The notes below the pieces were generated by a model, which worked only from the letters and a program-made list of their open reading frames with translations, searched no databases and was not told the DNA's origin. A stretch of DNA of 64,000 nt from JBBATK01 sp044228685 (GTDB taxonomy: Bacteria > Bacteroidota > Ignavibacteria > Kapaibacteriales > NICIL-2), in NCBI GenBank assembly GCA_044228685.1, contig JBGAUL010000002.1, positions 62,001-126,000 of the forward strand, given 5' to 3'. This document shows positions 45,801 through 54,476 of this stretch, one piece after another; the stretch's first letter is position 1; every line of letters begins with the position of its first letter. A program made the position numbers and the translations under genes.

Positions 45801-47230
45801 GATCCTGCACCGAGTATACATTCTTTGAATGCGTAGCGACGTCCGTTCACTTTGCCTTTGTAGATATCACGACTTGCTATTCCGGGTCCGAAAGTCAAGC
45901 TCAGTTGTCGCCAGACAAGCTTTCCATTGACCTGCGTTGCGAACTCTAAGTCTTTTGGCATCGTTCCCGTTAGCGTATCCAACTGAAACACTATGCCCAT
46001 GTAATTGGTCTCGAAACCGGCGCCACCTTTCAAGCCTGGTGTGCAGAACACGGAGTATCGTTGGAATTGCTCGACAGGTACAACCACCATTTGAAAAGGA
46101 TCGGTAATGACGTTGTCGTCTTCTTGACCGGGATTAAACACCATCACATCAATCGGACAATCCGCATCGAGCTGCACAACATTGTTTGCGTCAAGATCAA
46201 CGCGCTGATAAATCCAGCCGGTGCCTTCTTGTCCGCCTGAAGTTTGGATTAATCTCCAAAACGAGGAATTATAGTCAACATGCGTATTGGCTTTGGCTGC
46301 TTGCACTTTCATGTAGTAGCCGAATTTTCGATTGGAGTAACGCGGGATGAGGTAGTGGCGTCCCCAGAGACTCGTTGGCATTTCCATCTCAGAGATAAAA
46401 TCACACCATCGAATCGGAGTTGGTACGTTGGCGCATTGATTGCCTGACAACACACCAACAGGTTTTGAAGACACAATTCTGGAGCCGCTGAAGTCTCCTT
46501 CCTTCGAGTCTTTACTATTCGAAATAACCCAGACGTCGCCGGGATTGAGAGTAAACGAGGTTGTTTTTCCCGGACGCAAGCCTCCCACCGACACAGTTGG
46601 ATCCGGTCCGCCACAGGTAAAGCTCACCTGCGTTCCCGGATACACACCAACTACAGCAACTTCGCTTGGCAAAGAAAAGCCGCTGTACATCTTTGACATG
46701 TCAGCCATCGACGAGACGATGTATTCCTTACCAAGACACTGTACAGGTACTCCCAAGAAGGAATCGCTCGTATAGGAAAATCTCGTTACACCATAAACGA
46801 CTACCGGCGCACCTGCTGTGATGTGGATGCCCGCTAATCGATACACCTGCTCAACCGGTGCTTCATCTTGAGGCAATTTGGAGTATGCCTGACCTGAACC
46901 CGGATCCAAGACAAAGGCAATGATGTCGTTTGGGGATGAATACTGTTCTTGCACATAGCCGCGACCTTCAATCTCAACACGAACTCGTGTGCGCGAGGTG
47001 GCAGCCACATAAATCATTAAACGGTTTTCAGCACCGCCTTGGACGTAGCATGGCAAAAAGGTCAGATAGAACTCAGTACCTGCATTCCCGGGTCGTTGCA
47101 GTGCACCGAAGAGTTTCTCGGATATATCACGCGGACACTGCGTGCAATCAACTGCGTGAAGATTCGCCGGGCTCAAGAGCATGAGCAAGGTCAGCGTAAG
47201 AGAGAGCAAAAAGATGCGTGGCGCATTCAT
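42827..47230 (-). CDS. Large secreted T9SS protein with IgGFc-binding-type N-terminus and anchor-D domains
   Basis: A 1467-residue secreted protein. Signal peptide to about residue 26 (SPANLHA). Residues about 30-520 resemble the IgGFc-binding N-terminal domain: GTEFYLTFLP, the SDSFLGVPVQCLGKEYIV segment, then KPVGVLSGNQCANVP and MPTSLWGRHYLIPR. Choice-of-anchor-D-like beta domains occupy about 660-1230 (ISDIDFGTQLVNTASAPIPF; VDYGRRRI; FSPCAGETQILSTTLTN). A Por sorting domain fills the last about 80 residues (STYPHPVGAAGSTIDISLAF to the end). Role inferred: surface adhesion or matrix. The gene stands alone on the minus strand between convergent panB-lipoprotein and the divergent upstream region. 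Confidence 0.88.
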   Translation of the reverse strand: MNAPRIFLLSLTLTLLMLLSPANLHAVDCTQCPRDISEKLFGALQRPGNAGTEFYLTFLPCYVQGGAENRLMIYVAATSRTRVRVEIEGRGYVQEQYSSPNDIIAFVLDPGSGQAYSKLPQDEAPVEQVYRLAGIHITAGAPVVVYGVTRFSYTSDSFLGVPVQCLGKEYIVSSMADMSKMYSGFSLPSEVAVVGVYPGTQVSFTCGGPDPTVSVGGLRPGKTTSFTLNPGDVWVISNSKDSKEGDFSGSRIVSSKPVGVLSGNQCANVPTPIRWCDFISEMEMPTSLWGRHYLIPRYSNRKFGYYMKVQAAKANTHVDYNSSFWRLIQTSGGQEGTGWIYQRVDLDANNVVQLDADCPIDVMVFNPGQEDDNVITDPFQMVVVPVEQFQRYSVFCTPGLKGGAGFETNYMGIVFQLDTLTGTMPKDLEFATQVNGKLVWRQLSLTFGPGIASRDIYKGKVNGRRYAFKECILGAGSVYAIRCGTPFGCYLYGGSAYDSYGHPATGALVSPMGCDSIPPVVTYKIECDGSVGVVTKATVNDMPNDDAIRSNLSTIFLDPDSSSNYTLTYQPFVPGETRQTSWSLTVDDPEQDAIARVIFTDRAGNDTAITIRYFATKLSMSSDLNFAVMKKGDTLIKSIDLINNTNRAQHITKLVLRSSMMQTSQNGVFAIVGPALPFDLDPGAHQQIQVRCICNGDALVKDSIGVGTDCFFKIKRLLSVQSAKPVIAVSDIDFGTQLVNTASAPIPFTVASTGTVRLIVSAHSGVQPDESVFDISDLTNAGIDAAHPLALQDKSTAPNTKSFNVVFKPTTIKSYTAQIVFSSDATTVDSICVLKGVAVGAGLHVNAVDYGRRRIKRGPYTSDRQAQTTEIILRNSGNSDVKISRAEIITLSNNPSAFTTATGSALDLSAFNNILISAGSEYRRSIAYTPQTCSYDSVLINFVNDSPDTAVFVARGIGVIPHSETVDLAFGNYNLLSETGPRALPFFVRNLDTTTTPRWEFFDTLHISDIVDSSASGQQDIDISGAYSTLGFGYDKPSMNLPLVLAPGAQSLVTNGMFKPSTIVASVKAALHTVSDAEVEAVSNWSGSASGSVPSMSLSPLHFSPCAGETQILSTTLTNTSKDSISLEVPLELHFENGQLNSFRIVSQPSATIEKGQSAKIEIEYLAPLTAQSESVDLIVKAQSRGQVIYDTLHITTLVSRPLSSLQAAVINGEAIHETQQYFDYGIRLTTALDAARVQALSMRMSFNPSLIAVERQSGTNAVNVFVNAAGAAAGWTAQGDYTFIDETHAEIAIRLSGTSALMGGTGEELFHLRFQLLVAPSTLSQMNARINVGLDQVQAFYDEAMLRLNRCPDIQPIAGSINAYEVCARDIRMVSISTTQTQVLSTYPHPVGAAGSTIDISLAFESPTRLELVNSIGEVVEVLLDQSLHAGRYSLKFVPGRLSDGVYTLRLFGDGSVRTYPIVVAR

Positions 47231-47423
47231 GGATCATCGCCTTGTATGGTACAAGTGAGCTCGGCTTTTTTCCAATTCCCCTTTCGCGCTCGATTCCAAT
47301 CCTCGTTCCTGCCGATTGTTGGGCAATTCTACACTTTTCTCCTCTGACAAACAAGCCTGTGAACGACAATTCATAGAGGCGCAACTTCAGCAAATGCGTG
47401 TCCCACAATTGACTTGAGTGATC

Positions 47424-48029
47424 TCAGCTCTGAGCAAGATCATTCGGCAGGAAAAGTGTCGCTATCATTGCCAGTGCAATAACAATCAGAACCACCAAAC
47501 CCATCAAACTGGGAACAAACAGACTCAGTAAAGCAAGAACGACGGCAACGAGTGTTTTAAGCAGATTCCAGCGAAACGGCGAGCTAATGCTCACTCCACG
47601 CTGAGCCATGAAGGTGTCGACGTGACTTATGGCAAAGGCAATGGAACCTCCGCATGCCAGCGAAAAAGCAAAGCGAAGAATGAGCGGCAATTCGTTCACG
47701 CACATCATCATTGCCAGCGTCGCGCAGAGCACTGCTTGCCAAGTTCGGGAGTGAAAGTAGTGCAGGAAGCGATTATTGAGTTGTGCTGACAACATTTCCG
47801 CAAATGCATAGGTCGCGATAAGGGGCATCAGCACTTCCGTGCTCAACGGTAGACTGAAGAGAGGTTGGATGAGCGTAAGACGGATGGCAGCCAGCAAAGC
47901 AAGCAGACCCAATCCTTGTCGCAAAGCGCAAATTGCTGCGAATGCGCAAGCGGGAAGAATTGAAAAGAGAAGCTCAGTGCTCAGCATGAAAAGGTGCTTG
48001 ACGAGAGAAGAATAATGCGGCGCTAACAT
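47424..48029 (-). CDS. Small integral membrane protein (possible DUF4126 family)
   Basis: About 201 residues with five to six hydrophobic segments and few polar loops (LLFSILPACAFAAICAL, LGLLALLAAIRLTLIQPLF, VLCATLAMMMCV, LLKTLVAVVLALLSLFVPSL, GLVVLIVIALAMIATLFL). The arrangement recalls DUF4126 membrane proteins but no motif proves it. The frame is open to 48164; the N-terminal extension is polar and Cys/Arg-rich, so the ATG at 48029 or at 47987 is more likely. No clear ribosome-binding site decides between them. It is divergent from the phosphohexomutase gene. Confidence 0.6.
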   Translation of the reverse strand: MLAPHYSSLVKHLFMLSTELLFSILPACAFAAICALRQGLGLLALLAAIRLTLIQPLFSLPLSTEVLMPLIATYAFAEMLSAQLNNRFLHYFHSRTWQAVLCATLAMMMCVNELPLILRFAFSLACGGSIAFAISHVDTFMAQRGVSISSPFRWNLLKTLVAVVLALLSLFVPSLMGLVVLIVIALAMIATLFLPNDLAQS

Positions 48030-48180
48030 ACAGTGCACAACATTCTTACAGACTCTTTTGCTTTTGTATTGTCTCGAAGTGTTTTTTGTGCTATGTTGAC
48101 TTTCCATCGTTCGTGCGCACACCCGATTCCACATCGCTTTTCTGTTCGCACTCCTGTTTGTCAATTGTCAGAGGTATTTC

Positions 48181-49584
48181 ATGATCGTTTTTGGTACGGA
48201 TGGCTGGCGTGGCATCATCGCCCGCGACTTCACTTTCGAGAACCTCAGTCTCGTTTCAATGGCAGTCGCTAACTATGTGCACAAGGTTGAGAAAAACAAT
48301 CCCACTGTTGTCATTGGATATGATACACGTTTCATGTCCGGCGCTTTTGCCGAAGAAACCGCTCGTATCCTTGCTTGCAGAGGAATTATCGTTCACATCA
48401 CCAATGCTGTTTCATCCACTCCGATGGTGTCGTTTCATACACGCCAGCGTAGTGCGACATTGGGCATTGTTATTACTGCGTCGCATAATCCTGCGCAGTA
48501 CAATGGATTCAAGCTCAAAGGACCTTACGGCGGTCCGGCAACACCGGAGATCATCGCCGAGGTTGAGAAGGAACTTCGCATTGTAGAAGCAAAGCGACCG
48601 GAGCTGAAGCTGAAGAGTTTCGACGAGTACGTAACGAAGCAGCGCATCATCAAACCTTTTGATGCACGTGACGCGTACTTCCGTCATATCCGCAAGAAAA
48701 TCGACAGCGAAGCCATAAACAAATCCGGTCTTCGCATTCTCTTCGATCCCATGCACGGTGCCGGCATCGGTCTCATGCAGCCTCTTTTGAAAAACGTCAA
48801 GGACATTCACTCTGAATTCAATCCGTCTTTCGGTGAAGTCGATCATCCGGAACCAATCGCGGAGTGTCTGGAACCATCGATGCGTAAGATGAAGGGTGGC
48901 AAGTTCGATATCTGTATTGCAACCGATGGCGACGCCGATCGTGTTGGCGCACTCGACAATCGCGGCAACTTTGTTGACTCACATCGCATCTTCATGTTAC
49001 TGCTGAAGTATCTCTATGAAGACAAGCGCAAGCGTGGTGCAGTGGTTAAAACAGTATCGCTGACCTCGATGGTTAATGCCTACTGCGCAAAGCACAACAT
49101 AGAACTCTACGAAACTCCGGTTGGCTTCAAGTACACCGCGAAGCTGATGAATGAAATCAATGTGATTATTGGTGGCGAGGAGTCAGGCGGACTCGGCACA
49201 TCACTTCACATCCCTGAGCGTGATGGTTTGTTTAACGGATTGCTCCTCATGGAAATGATGGCAAAGCGTGGCAAAACATTGGCGCAGTTGGTGAAAGAAC
49301 TTGATGAAGAATTCGGACCACACCGTTACCGTCGTCGCGACGTGCACGTCACCGAACAACAAAAGAAGTCAATTCTCGCAGCGTGCGCAAAACAACCAAA
49401 GAAGCTTGGCAAGTACGTGGTTACCTCGATCGAAACCAAAGACGGCACCAAGTTCTTCATCGAAGGTGGAGCTTGGTTGCTCATCCGTGCTTCCGGCACA
49501 GAACCACTCATCCGCTTCTATTCCGAAGCTTCTTCACTCAACATCGTCAATGAACTCCTCGACGCAGGATTGCACTTGAAGTGA
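48181..49584 (+). CDS. Phosphoglucomutase/phosphomannomutase family enzyme
   Basis: A 467-residue alpha-D-phosphohexomutase. N-terminal FGTDGWRGIIARDFTFEN; active-site phosphoserine loop TASHNPAQYNGFK (about residues 100-112); metal-binding loop ATDGDADRVGALD (about 245-258); sugar-binding loop GGEESGGLGTS; phosphate-binding RASGTEPLIRFYSE near the C-terminus. It interconverts hexose-1-phosphate and hexose-6-phosphate for glycogen, wall or exopolysaccharide precursors. Substrate (glucose, mannose or glucosamine) cannot be fixed by eye. The following gene starts at the stop codon, so the two are co-transcribed. Confidence 0.95.
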   Translation: MIVFGTDGWRGIIARDFTFENLSLVSMAVANYVHKVEKNNPTVVIGYDTRFMSGAFAEETARILACRGIIVHITNAVSSTPMVSFHTRQRSATLGIVITASHNPAQYNGFKLKGPYGGPATPEIIAEVEKELRIVEAKRPELKLKSFDEYVTKQRIIKPFDARDAYFRHIRKKIDSEAINKSGLRILFDPMHGAGIGLMQPLLKNVKDIHSEFNPSFGEVDHPEPIAECLEPSMRKMKGGKFDICIATDGDADRVGALDNRGNFVDSHRIFMLLLKYLYEDKRKRGAVVKTVSLTSMVNAYCAKHNIELYETPVGFKYTAKLMNEINVIIGGEESGGLGTSLHIPERDGLFNGLLLMEMMAKRGKTLAQLVKELDEEFGPHRYRRRDVHVTEQQKKSILAACAKQPKKLGKYVVTSIETKDGTKFFIEGGAWLLIRASGTEPLIRFYSEASSLNIVNELLDAGLHLK

Positions 49585-50120
49585 TGTCTGATTCTACTGT
49601 TGAATTTTCATGTCCGCTCGGTCGCATGCGCCTCCGAGCGGACGATTCTTCCCTCCTCGAACTCAGCTTCCTCGATCACAAGCCACACGATCAATCTCTT
49701 CAACAACATCGCGATACTGCGCCGTCAAGCAACGAAGCAGAACACGAGCGTTTGAGCATTCCTCAGAACAGCTCAAGTATTGCGCGACAGTGTTTGCAGG
49801 AGTTGGATGAGTATTTCTTCGAAGGACGCCAAGTCTTTACGATCTCGCTCAATCCTCAAGGAACGGAGTTTCAACGTCGTGTGTGGCAACTCTTGTTGGA
49901 GATTCAGTACGGCACAAGCATCAGCTACCGCGACTGCGCCATGCGCTTTGGTGACGAGAAGTGTATTCGCGCTTTGGCAACGGCAAATGCACGCAATCCA
50001 ATCGCTATCATCATTCCATGTCACAGAGTGATCAGCAGCGACGGAAGCTTACGCGGATATGCCGGCGGTTTATGGCGTAAGGAATGGTTGTTGCGACACG
50101 AAGGCTCGCGACTGTTCTAG
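49584..50120 (+). CDS. ogt: Methylated-DNA-protein-cysteine methyltransferase (Ogt/MGMT family)
   Basis: A 178-residue suicide DNA-repair protein that takes methyl groups from O6-methylguanine. The C-terminal domain has the active-site motif PCHRVI preceded by NARNPIAIII, and the helix-turn-helix GTSISYRDCAMRFG. The C-terminal GSLRGYAGGLWRKEWLLRHE is typical. The N-terminal part (CPLGRMRLRADDSSLLELSF) matches the small beta domain. Start: ATG 49584 overlaps the last base of the phosphomutase stop; GTG 49581 in frame is the alternative with one more residue. An insert of about 25 polar residues after residue 35 is longer than usual. Confidence 0.94.
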   Translation: MSDSTVEFSCPLGRMRLRADDSSLLELSFLDHKPHDQSLQQHRDTAPSSNEAEHERLSIPQNSSSIARQCLQELDEYFFEGRQVFTISLNPQGTEFQRRVWQLLLEIQYGTSISYRDCAMRFGDEKCIRALATANARNPIAIIIPCHRVISSDGSLRGYAGGLWRKEWLLRHEGSRLF

Positions 50121-50170
50121 GGAATAAGCAAAGCAACAAGCGCATTATCAAGCGCGTCACTTCGACTCTA

Positions 50171-51049
50171 CTATCCAATCTGAAAACAGCGCATACTAAT
50201 GCTGCTGTTTTGAATGCCCTCAAAAATCATGTGGATCTCATCCTTCGCGTCGGCGCAGGCTAAGGTGTAGAGCATTGGTAGATAGTGTTCGTTGCTGGGA
50301 ACAGCGAGTTGAGCGGAGCTGCCGAGTTTTTCGTAATTGACCAGTGAGCTAAAGTCGCGTTGGTTGATTTTCTTCTTGACGATCTCATCAAACTCCACGG
50401 CCCAATCGAAGGCTTTGGCTTTGTGTTCGTCGAAATTGATACGACGTAGATTATGCACAATGTTACCGCTCCCGATGATGAGCACACCGCGAGAACGAAG
50501 GTATTGGAGTTCGGCTCCGAGACGGTAGTGGTAGTCCGGACCCTGCGTTGCATCCAAGCTCAACTGAAAAACAGGAATGTCCGCTTTAGGATAAATGTGC
50601 TTTAGTATCGTCCATGCACCATGATCCAATCCCATCGACGGATCCTCCTGCACATGTCGTTCCTTCAAGTGCGCACTTAGCTCACGTGCAATCTCAGGCG
50701 CTCCGGGAGCAGGATACTTGATGCGATACATTTCGTCTGGAAAGCCGCCGAAGTCGTAAATGGTTTCAGGACTTGTACTCACAGACACCGCGGTGCCACG
50801 CGTTTCCCAATGAGCAGAGACGACGAGGATGGCGTTGGGTCTCGCTAAGCGCGACGACAAGCTCTTAAGATGACGCGTGAAATCATTGTCCCACAACACG
50901 TTCATCGGATTTCCATGACCAACAAAGAGCACCGGCATGCGCTCACTCTTCGACAAGTCGCGAGTACGCGCATTTAGTTCTGCCACCGACAGTAAGGAAG
51001 TCGTCATGAGGCCCAATCCCATCGTTTGTAAAAATTCCGCTCTGGTCAT
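50171..51049 (-). CDS. LigB-family extradiol dioxygenase (YgiD/DODA-like) with signal segment
   Basis: A 292-residue protein of the class III extradiol (LigB/4,5-DOPA dioxygenase) family. Metal-ligand and active-site His blocks are visible: LFVGHGNPMN (about 40-50), VVSAHWETRG (about 77-86), GLDHGAWTILKHIYP (about 140-154), SGNIVHNLR (about 190) and NEHYLPM (about 253). YgiD-type enzymes use zinc or iron and open catechol rings. The N-terminus MTRAEFLQTMGLGLMTTSLL looks like an export or anchor signal, which is unusual since YgiD is cytoplasmic. It has no twin-arginine, so Sec export or anchoring is more likely if real. Confidence 0.9.
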   Translation of the reverse strand: MTRAEFLQTMGLGLMTTSLLSVAELNARTRDLSKSERMPVLFVGHGNPMNVLWDNDFTRHLKSLSSRLARPNAILVVSAHWETRGTAVSVSTSPETIYDFGGFPDEMYRIKYPAPGAPEIARELSAHLKERHVQEDPSMGLDHGAWTILKHIYPKADIPVFQLSLDATQGPDYHYRLGAELQYLRSRGVLIIGSGNIVHNLRRINFDEHKAKAFDWAVEFDEIVKKKINQRDFSSLVNYEKLGSSAQLAVPSNEHYLPMLYTLACADAKDEIHMIFEGIQNSSISMRCFQIG

Positions 51050-51246
51050 TCTCTCCTCGCAAAGCCGTGAATGTCATTAAAAGCACTCGCCTGATGTGCT
51101 TCCGCACTGCTCAAACTCAGACTCAAAATAGAGGATTTCTTGCTGATTTCTCAGCTCATCAGTGTCGAGAGGCTATTCTGAGAAATAGAATTTGAAGCAA
51201 CAAAAGCGCCAGTTAAAGACGTCTCGCGAAGTCTATTCTTGTGACA
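51050..51246. other. Divergent intergenic region upstream of the dioxygenase gene and the small ORF
   Basis: About 200 bases. No coding signal, no recognisable RNA family. It must contain the promoter of the dioxygenase gene and any promoter of the transcript that ends at the terminator at 51517. Confidence 0.3.
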
Positions 51247-51483
51247 ATGAACACTGAAGAATTGATCGAAAATTTGGAATCGACATTTCAAAACACTATA
51301 ATTGCATCGGTACTCGTGCACAACAAAAATCAAATGAAGTCTTTATTCTCAACATACATGCAAGTCGCAAACGCTGGAAAACACAGCGTGGTGCCGGTGT
51401 GTGTGCTTCAGCCGAAACACGATTGTATGACCAATCTTTTTGTGTGGAATACAATTCGTCCATCTGCGGTGGTGAGAGAATGA
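51247..51483 (+). CDS. Possible small protein of 78 residues, unknown function
   Basis: A short open frame (MNTEELIENLESTFQNTIIA at the start) with an acidic helical N-terminus and ordinary codon choice over its first half. It has no signal peptide and no clear ribosome-binding site. The main support is position: the strong terminator at 51517-51552 on the same strand starts 33 bases after its stop and has no other upstream gene to serve. The alternative is a non-coding RNA in the same place. No homology recognised. Confidence 0.35.
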   Translation: MNTEELIENLESTFQNTIIASVLVHNKNQMKSLFSTYMQVANAGKHSVVPVCVLQPKHDCMTNLFVWNTIRPSAVVRE

Positions 51484-51516
51484 AGAGCTTGAATTAGCAA
51501 ACAAAGACCTTCAGCA

Positions 51517-51552
51517 AACCCCGCAGAGACACAATCTGCGGGGTTTTTTTTT
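51517..51552 (+). terminator. Strong Rho-independent terminator after the small ORF
   Basis: An 11-bp perfect stem AACCCCGCAGA / TCTGCGGGGTT with a 7-base loop is followed by nine T (51544-51552). It marks the end of a plus-strand transcript that covers 51247-51483. Confidence 0.95.
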
Positions 51553-51646
51553 GAGTGGAATTGAGAGATGATAATGCGAGTAAATAGGAGTGAGTGGCGG
51601 TCGGACGGGATTTGACAAAGTGCTAAACAGTAATTACGAGGACAGC

Positions 51647-52879
51647 ATGCGACGTTTAGAGTCGAACATCAACAAGCTTTATGCATTCCAGGCACTGCGT
51701 GGTTTTATGATCATGATGCCGGTGATCGTGCTGTTCTTTCGCTCCGTGGGTTTGGACATGCAAGACATCATGTACACGCAGGCAGCCTTTTCCATCGTGA
51801 TTGTGTTGTTTGAAATTCCGTCGGGATACTTCTCAGATGTTTGGGGACGTCGCAATACACTCATTGCGGGCTCAGTCCTGACCACGATTGGATTTGGATT
51901 ATACCCTTTTGCCAATGGTCTGACCCTCATCCTCATCGCCGAAATCATTCTTGGTATAGGTATGAGTTTCATCTCCGGTACCGACTCAGCGTTGATGTTC
52001 GATACCCTGGCAGAGCTGGAGCACACAGAGCGTTCAGTACAATCCGAAGGACGTCAGATCTCCTTCGGCAACTTCTCGGAAAGTCTGGCCGGCATTGTCG
52101 GTGGCTTGCTCGCGGGCATAAGCCTGCGTGTTCCGCTCTACGCACAAGTCGCCGTCATTGCACTTAGCATTCCACTCACCATGAGTTTGGTTGAACCGAA
52201 ACGTCATCGATTCCACAACTCTTCAGGTTCGATTCAGGGAATACTCGAGATCTCTCGTGGCGCACTCCTGCACAACAAGCGTCTGCGCTGGATGCTGTTG
52301 TTTTCGGGAGTAATTGGATCTGCAACACTGACAATGGTTTGGTTCATCCAGCCCTACATGTTGAGTTGCGGTTTGCCGGTTGAGTACTTCGGTTTTGCAT
52401 GGACGGCACTGAACCTGAGTGTTGGCTATTTCTCGGTCAGTGCTCACCGCATCGAAAAGCGATTCAGCGAGCGCACGGTTGTTGTCATGATGCTTGGCGC
52501 AGCCGTCCTGGGTTACATCCTCTGCGGTATGGTAGCGGTGTGGTGGTCGATTCCATTTCTGATTCTGTTTTACTTCGTCAGAGGAATCAACAACCCAATA
52601 TTCAACACCTACATCAACCGTCAAGTCAGTGGCGAGCGACGTGCTACTGTGCTCTCAATCCGACAACTCGTCACACGTGGCTTGTTCTGCATCACGGGTC
52701 CGATCAGCGGCTGGATCTACGATCACGCATCGCAATCCACCGCGTTTTTCGCTTGCGCTGGATTGTTTTTGGGACTGGGACTGCTGCTTTTGCTTTTCGC
52801 CACAAACGAGGACGAAGCCTCGAGTCCAATCGCCGACACTCTATCAGCAACGGAACTCAGCGGAGTTCCGGAAGTATAA
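51647..52879 (+). CDS. Major facilitator superfamily transporter
   Basis: A 410-residue polytopic protein with about 12 hydrophobic segments. The MFS signature is present between segments 2 and 3 (GYFSDVWGRRNTLIAGSVLT), and QALRGFMIMMPVIVLFF forms segment 1. It is a proton-driven exporter or importer of small molecules; substrate unknown. The frame is open from a GTG at 51590, but GAGGA at 51638-51642 precedes ATG 51647 with ideal spacing, so this is the start. It lies about 95 bases after the terminator at 51517 and is probably transcribed on its own. Confidence 0.9.
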   Translation: MRRLESNINKLYAFQALRGFMIMMPVIVLFFRSVGLDMQDIMYTQAAFSIVIVLFEIPSGYFSDVWGRRNTLIAGSVLTTIGFGLYPFANGLTLILIAEIILGIGMSFISGTDSALMFDTLAELEHTERSVQSEGRQISFGNFSESLAGIVGGLLAGISLRVPLYAQVAVIALSIPLTMSLVEPKRHRFHNSSGSIQGILEISRGALLHNKRLRWMLLFSGVIGSATLTMVWFIQPYMLSCGLPVEYFGFAWTALNLSVGYFSVSAHRIEKRFSERTVVVMMLGAAVLGYILCGMVAVWWSIPFLILFYFVRGINNPIFNTYINRQVSGERRATVLSIRQLVTRGLFCITGPISGWIYDHASQSTAFFACAGLFLGLGLLLLLFATNEDEASSPIADTLSATELSGVPEV

Positions 52880-53051
52880 TACTCTCACACAAGCGTTTGC
52901 CGTCATCACGATTCCTATCCCGACATGGTTGTCCCGCGTGATGACGGCTGAACGTTTAATTAAAGAATCCCATCCTTCATCACATCCTCGCGCTTCATAA
53001 ATTGCGCCGGACATGAAGACAACACTCTATTTCATTCAAGGTAGTTCATCG

Positions 53052-54476
53052 ATGATTGTAGCTCGACTGGGCCTGGTGCTCTGCATTGCGCTCGCATTGG
53101 CAAGTTGTGCTTCGCCGATCACGCGAACCGTCGACGAAAGCTTTACGCGAACAACTGCTGACAGCATTGCAAAGGTCACCACGCGTAATGAGCCGAACAA
53201 TCAATCGGGTGGCGTCATTTTCCCGAGCTCAAAAACGGTCGAGACTACGCGCACCTTGATTCAGACTGATTCGATCATCCAACACGACTACCCTGCGTTT
53301 ATTCGCTTTGGTTTGTTTGAGAGTGTTGGGATGATTGGTTCGGCTGCTAGTGGCAAAGGACTTGGTTCCGGCATGTTTGGTCTGTTCTATAGTCCGGAAG
53401 ATCTTCTCTCATCCGTCTCCAATCCCAAAAGCTCTAGCGTGTTTGGTGGCGCCATCTATCGTTTTGGATTCGCTGAATATCGTTTGCGCTGGTTTAGGGA
53501 TACGCCAGGTTGGACCCTTGGTCTGACCGCATACGAACAGATCTATCCCGATGCAATACCCGAAAACAGCCTGGTGAGTTTTGGTACGCTAACGCTGCGT
53601 CGCCGTTGGTTTCTGCGCGAGGAAATTCCCTATCTCTCTGTGTCCGGCGCCTTAAGTCTTGGTCTCTACCCCTCCCAATACGCACACCTCTACGCATCTC
53701 TAGATGCCGGCTCAATCGGCGGCTTCAATCTGCATGCGTACTTAGGTTTGGTTGAGGGTGTGAATGCAGCCAACACGCGCATCAACAACACCAAAACGGC
53801 AGTCACGGTCACGGCACCGTACTTTGGTCTTGGCGTATCCTTAATGGACTTCCTCAATCGCGTTCCTGAGCTCAGTGTTGAATGGGACAATCACGAGCAC
53901 TCGGCGTGGAATGTTGGTGTTGCACACCTGACTTTACTACGCACCGGACAAGACAGCTCCTTCTTTGGCAGTGCGTTTCCAATTCAAGGTCTTCAACTCC
54001 TGCTCTTACCAACATCGATTGCATTGCCGGTACTGCATCATCGACTGTATGTGGGAACGGAACTTGCCGACTTGGTAATTGCCGGTGGTCAGCGTCAGAG
54101 AATTGGTTTTAAATCTGTCACAATGGTTTCCATGGGACTCGGCATTCTGCCCATACGCATTGGCTATTGGCAACCGGTGATGAAGGACGAATTGTCATTT
54201 GAACCCTTCGTGGAATACTCTTACCTGCCGAGTTCAATGTTCCAGATCGGCGCTCGACTCAATCTCTACGCTACGCGCAATTTGAATTTGTCTTTCAACC
54301 TTGGATACATCACGAGCGACGGATTTGACACCTCCAGTGATTTCTTTAAGGAGAATCTCGGTAACGGTCTGGGTGCCTTTAGCACTTTCTACGCAGGCAT
54401 CTCTGTTGGATTCATGGATCGAATTTTTGGCGAAGAGGAATTGCGCTATAATCGTCCGGAGGCTGGACGTCCATGA
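53052..54476 (+). CDS. Lipoprotein with outer-membrane beta-barrel-like body, unknown function
   Basis: A 474-residue predicted lipoprotein: hydrophobic signal (LVLCIALALASC, Cys19), then a polar 60-residue stretch with many Thr/Asn. The body consists of alternating hydrophobic beta strands with Gly and aromatic residues (SVFGGAIYRFGFAEYRLRWF, SLGLYPSQYAHLYASLDAG, FNLHAYLGLVEG, LNLYATRNLNLSFNLGYITS) typical of outer-membrane barrels. The frame begins at 53013, but AAGG before 53052 and the tidy lipobox favour this ATG. It overlaps the next gene by 4 bases (ATGA). Not recognised as a known family. Confidence 0.72.
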   Translation: MIVARLGLVLCIALALASCASPITRTVDESFTRTTADSIAKVTTRNEPNNQSGGVIFPSSKTVETTRTLIQTDSIIQHDYPAFIRFGLFESVGMIGSAASGKGLGSGMFGLFYSPEDLLSSVSNPKSSSVFGGAIYRFGFAEYRLRWFRDTPGWTLGLTAYEQIYPDAIPENSLVSFGTLTLRRRWFLREEIPYLSVSGALSLGLYPSQYAHLYASLDAGSIGGFNLHAYLGLVEGVNAANTRINNTKTAVTVTAPYFGLGVSLMDFLNRVPELSVEWDNHEHSAWNVGVAHLTLLRTGQDSSFFGSAFPIQGLQLLLLPTSIALPVLHHRLYVGTELADLVIAGGQRQRIGFKSVTMVSMGLGILPIRIGYWQPVMKDELSFEPFVEYSYLPSSMFQIGARLNLYATRNLNLSFNLGYITSDGFDTSSDFFKENLGNGLGAFSTFYAGISVGFMDRIFGEEELRYNRPEAGRP

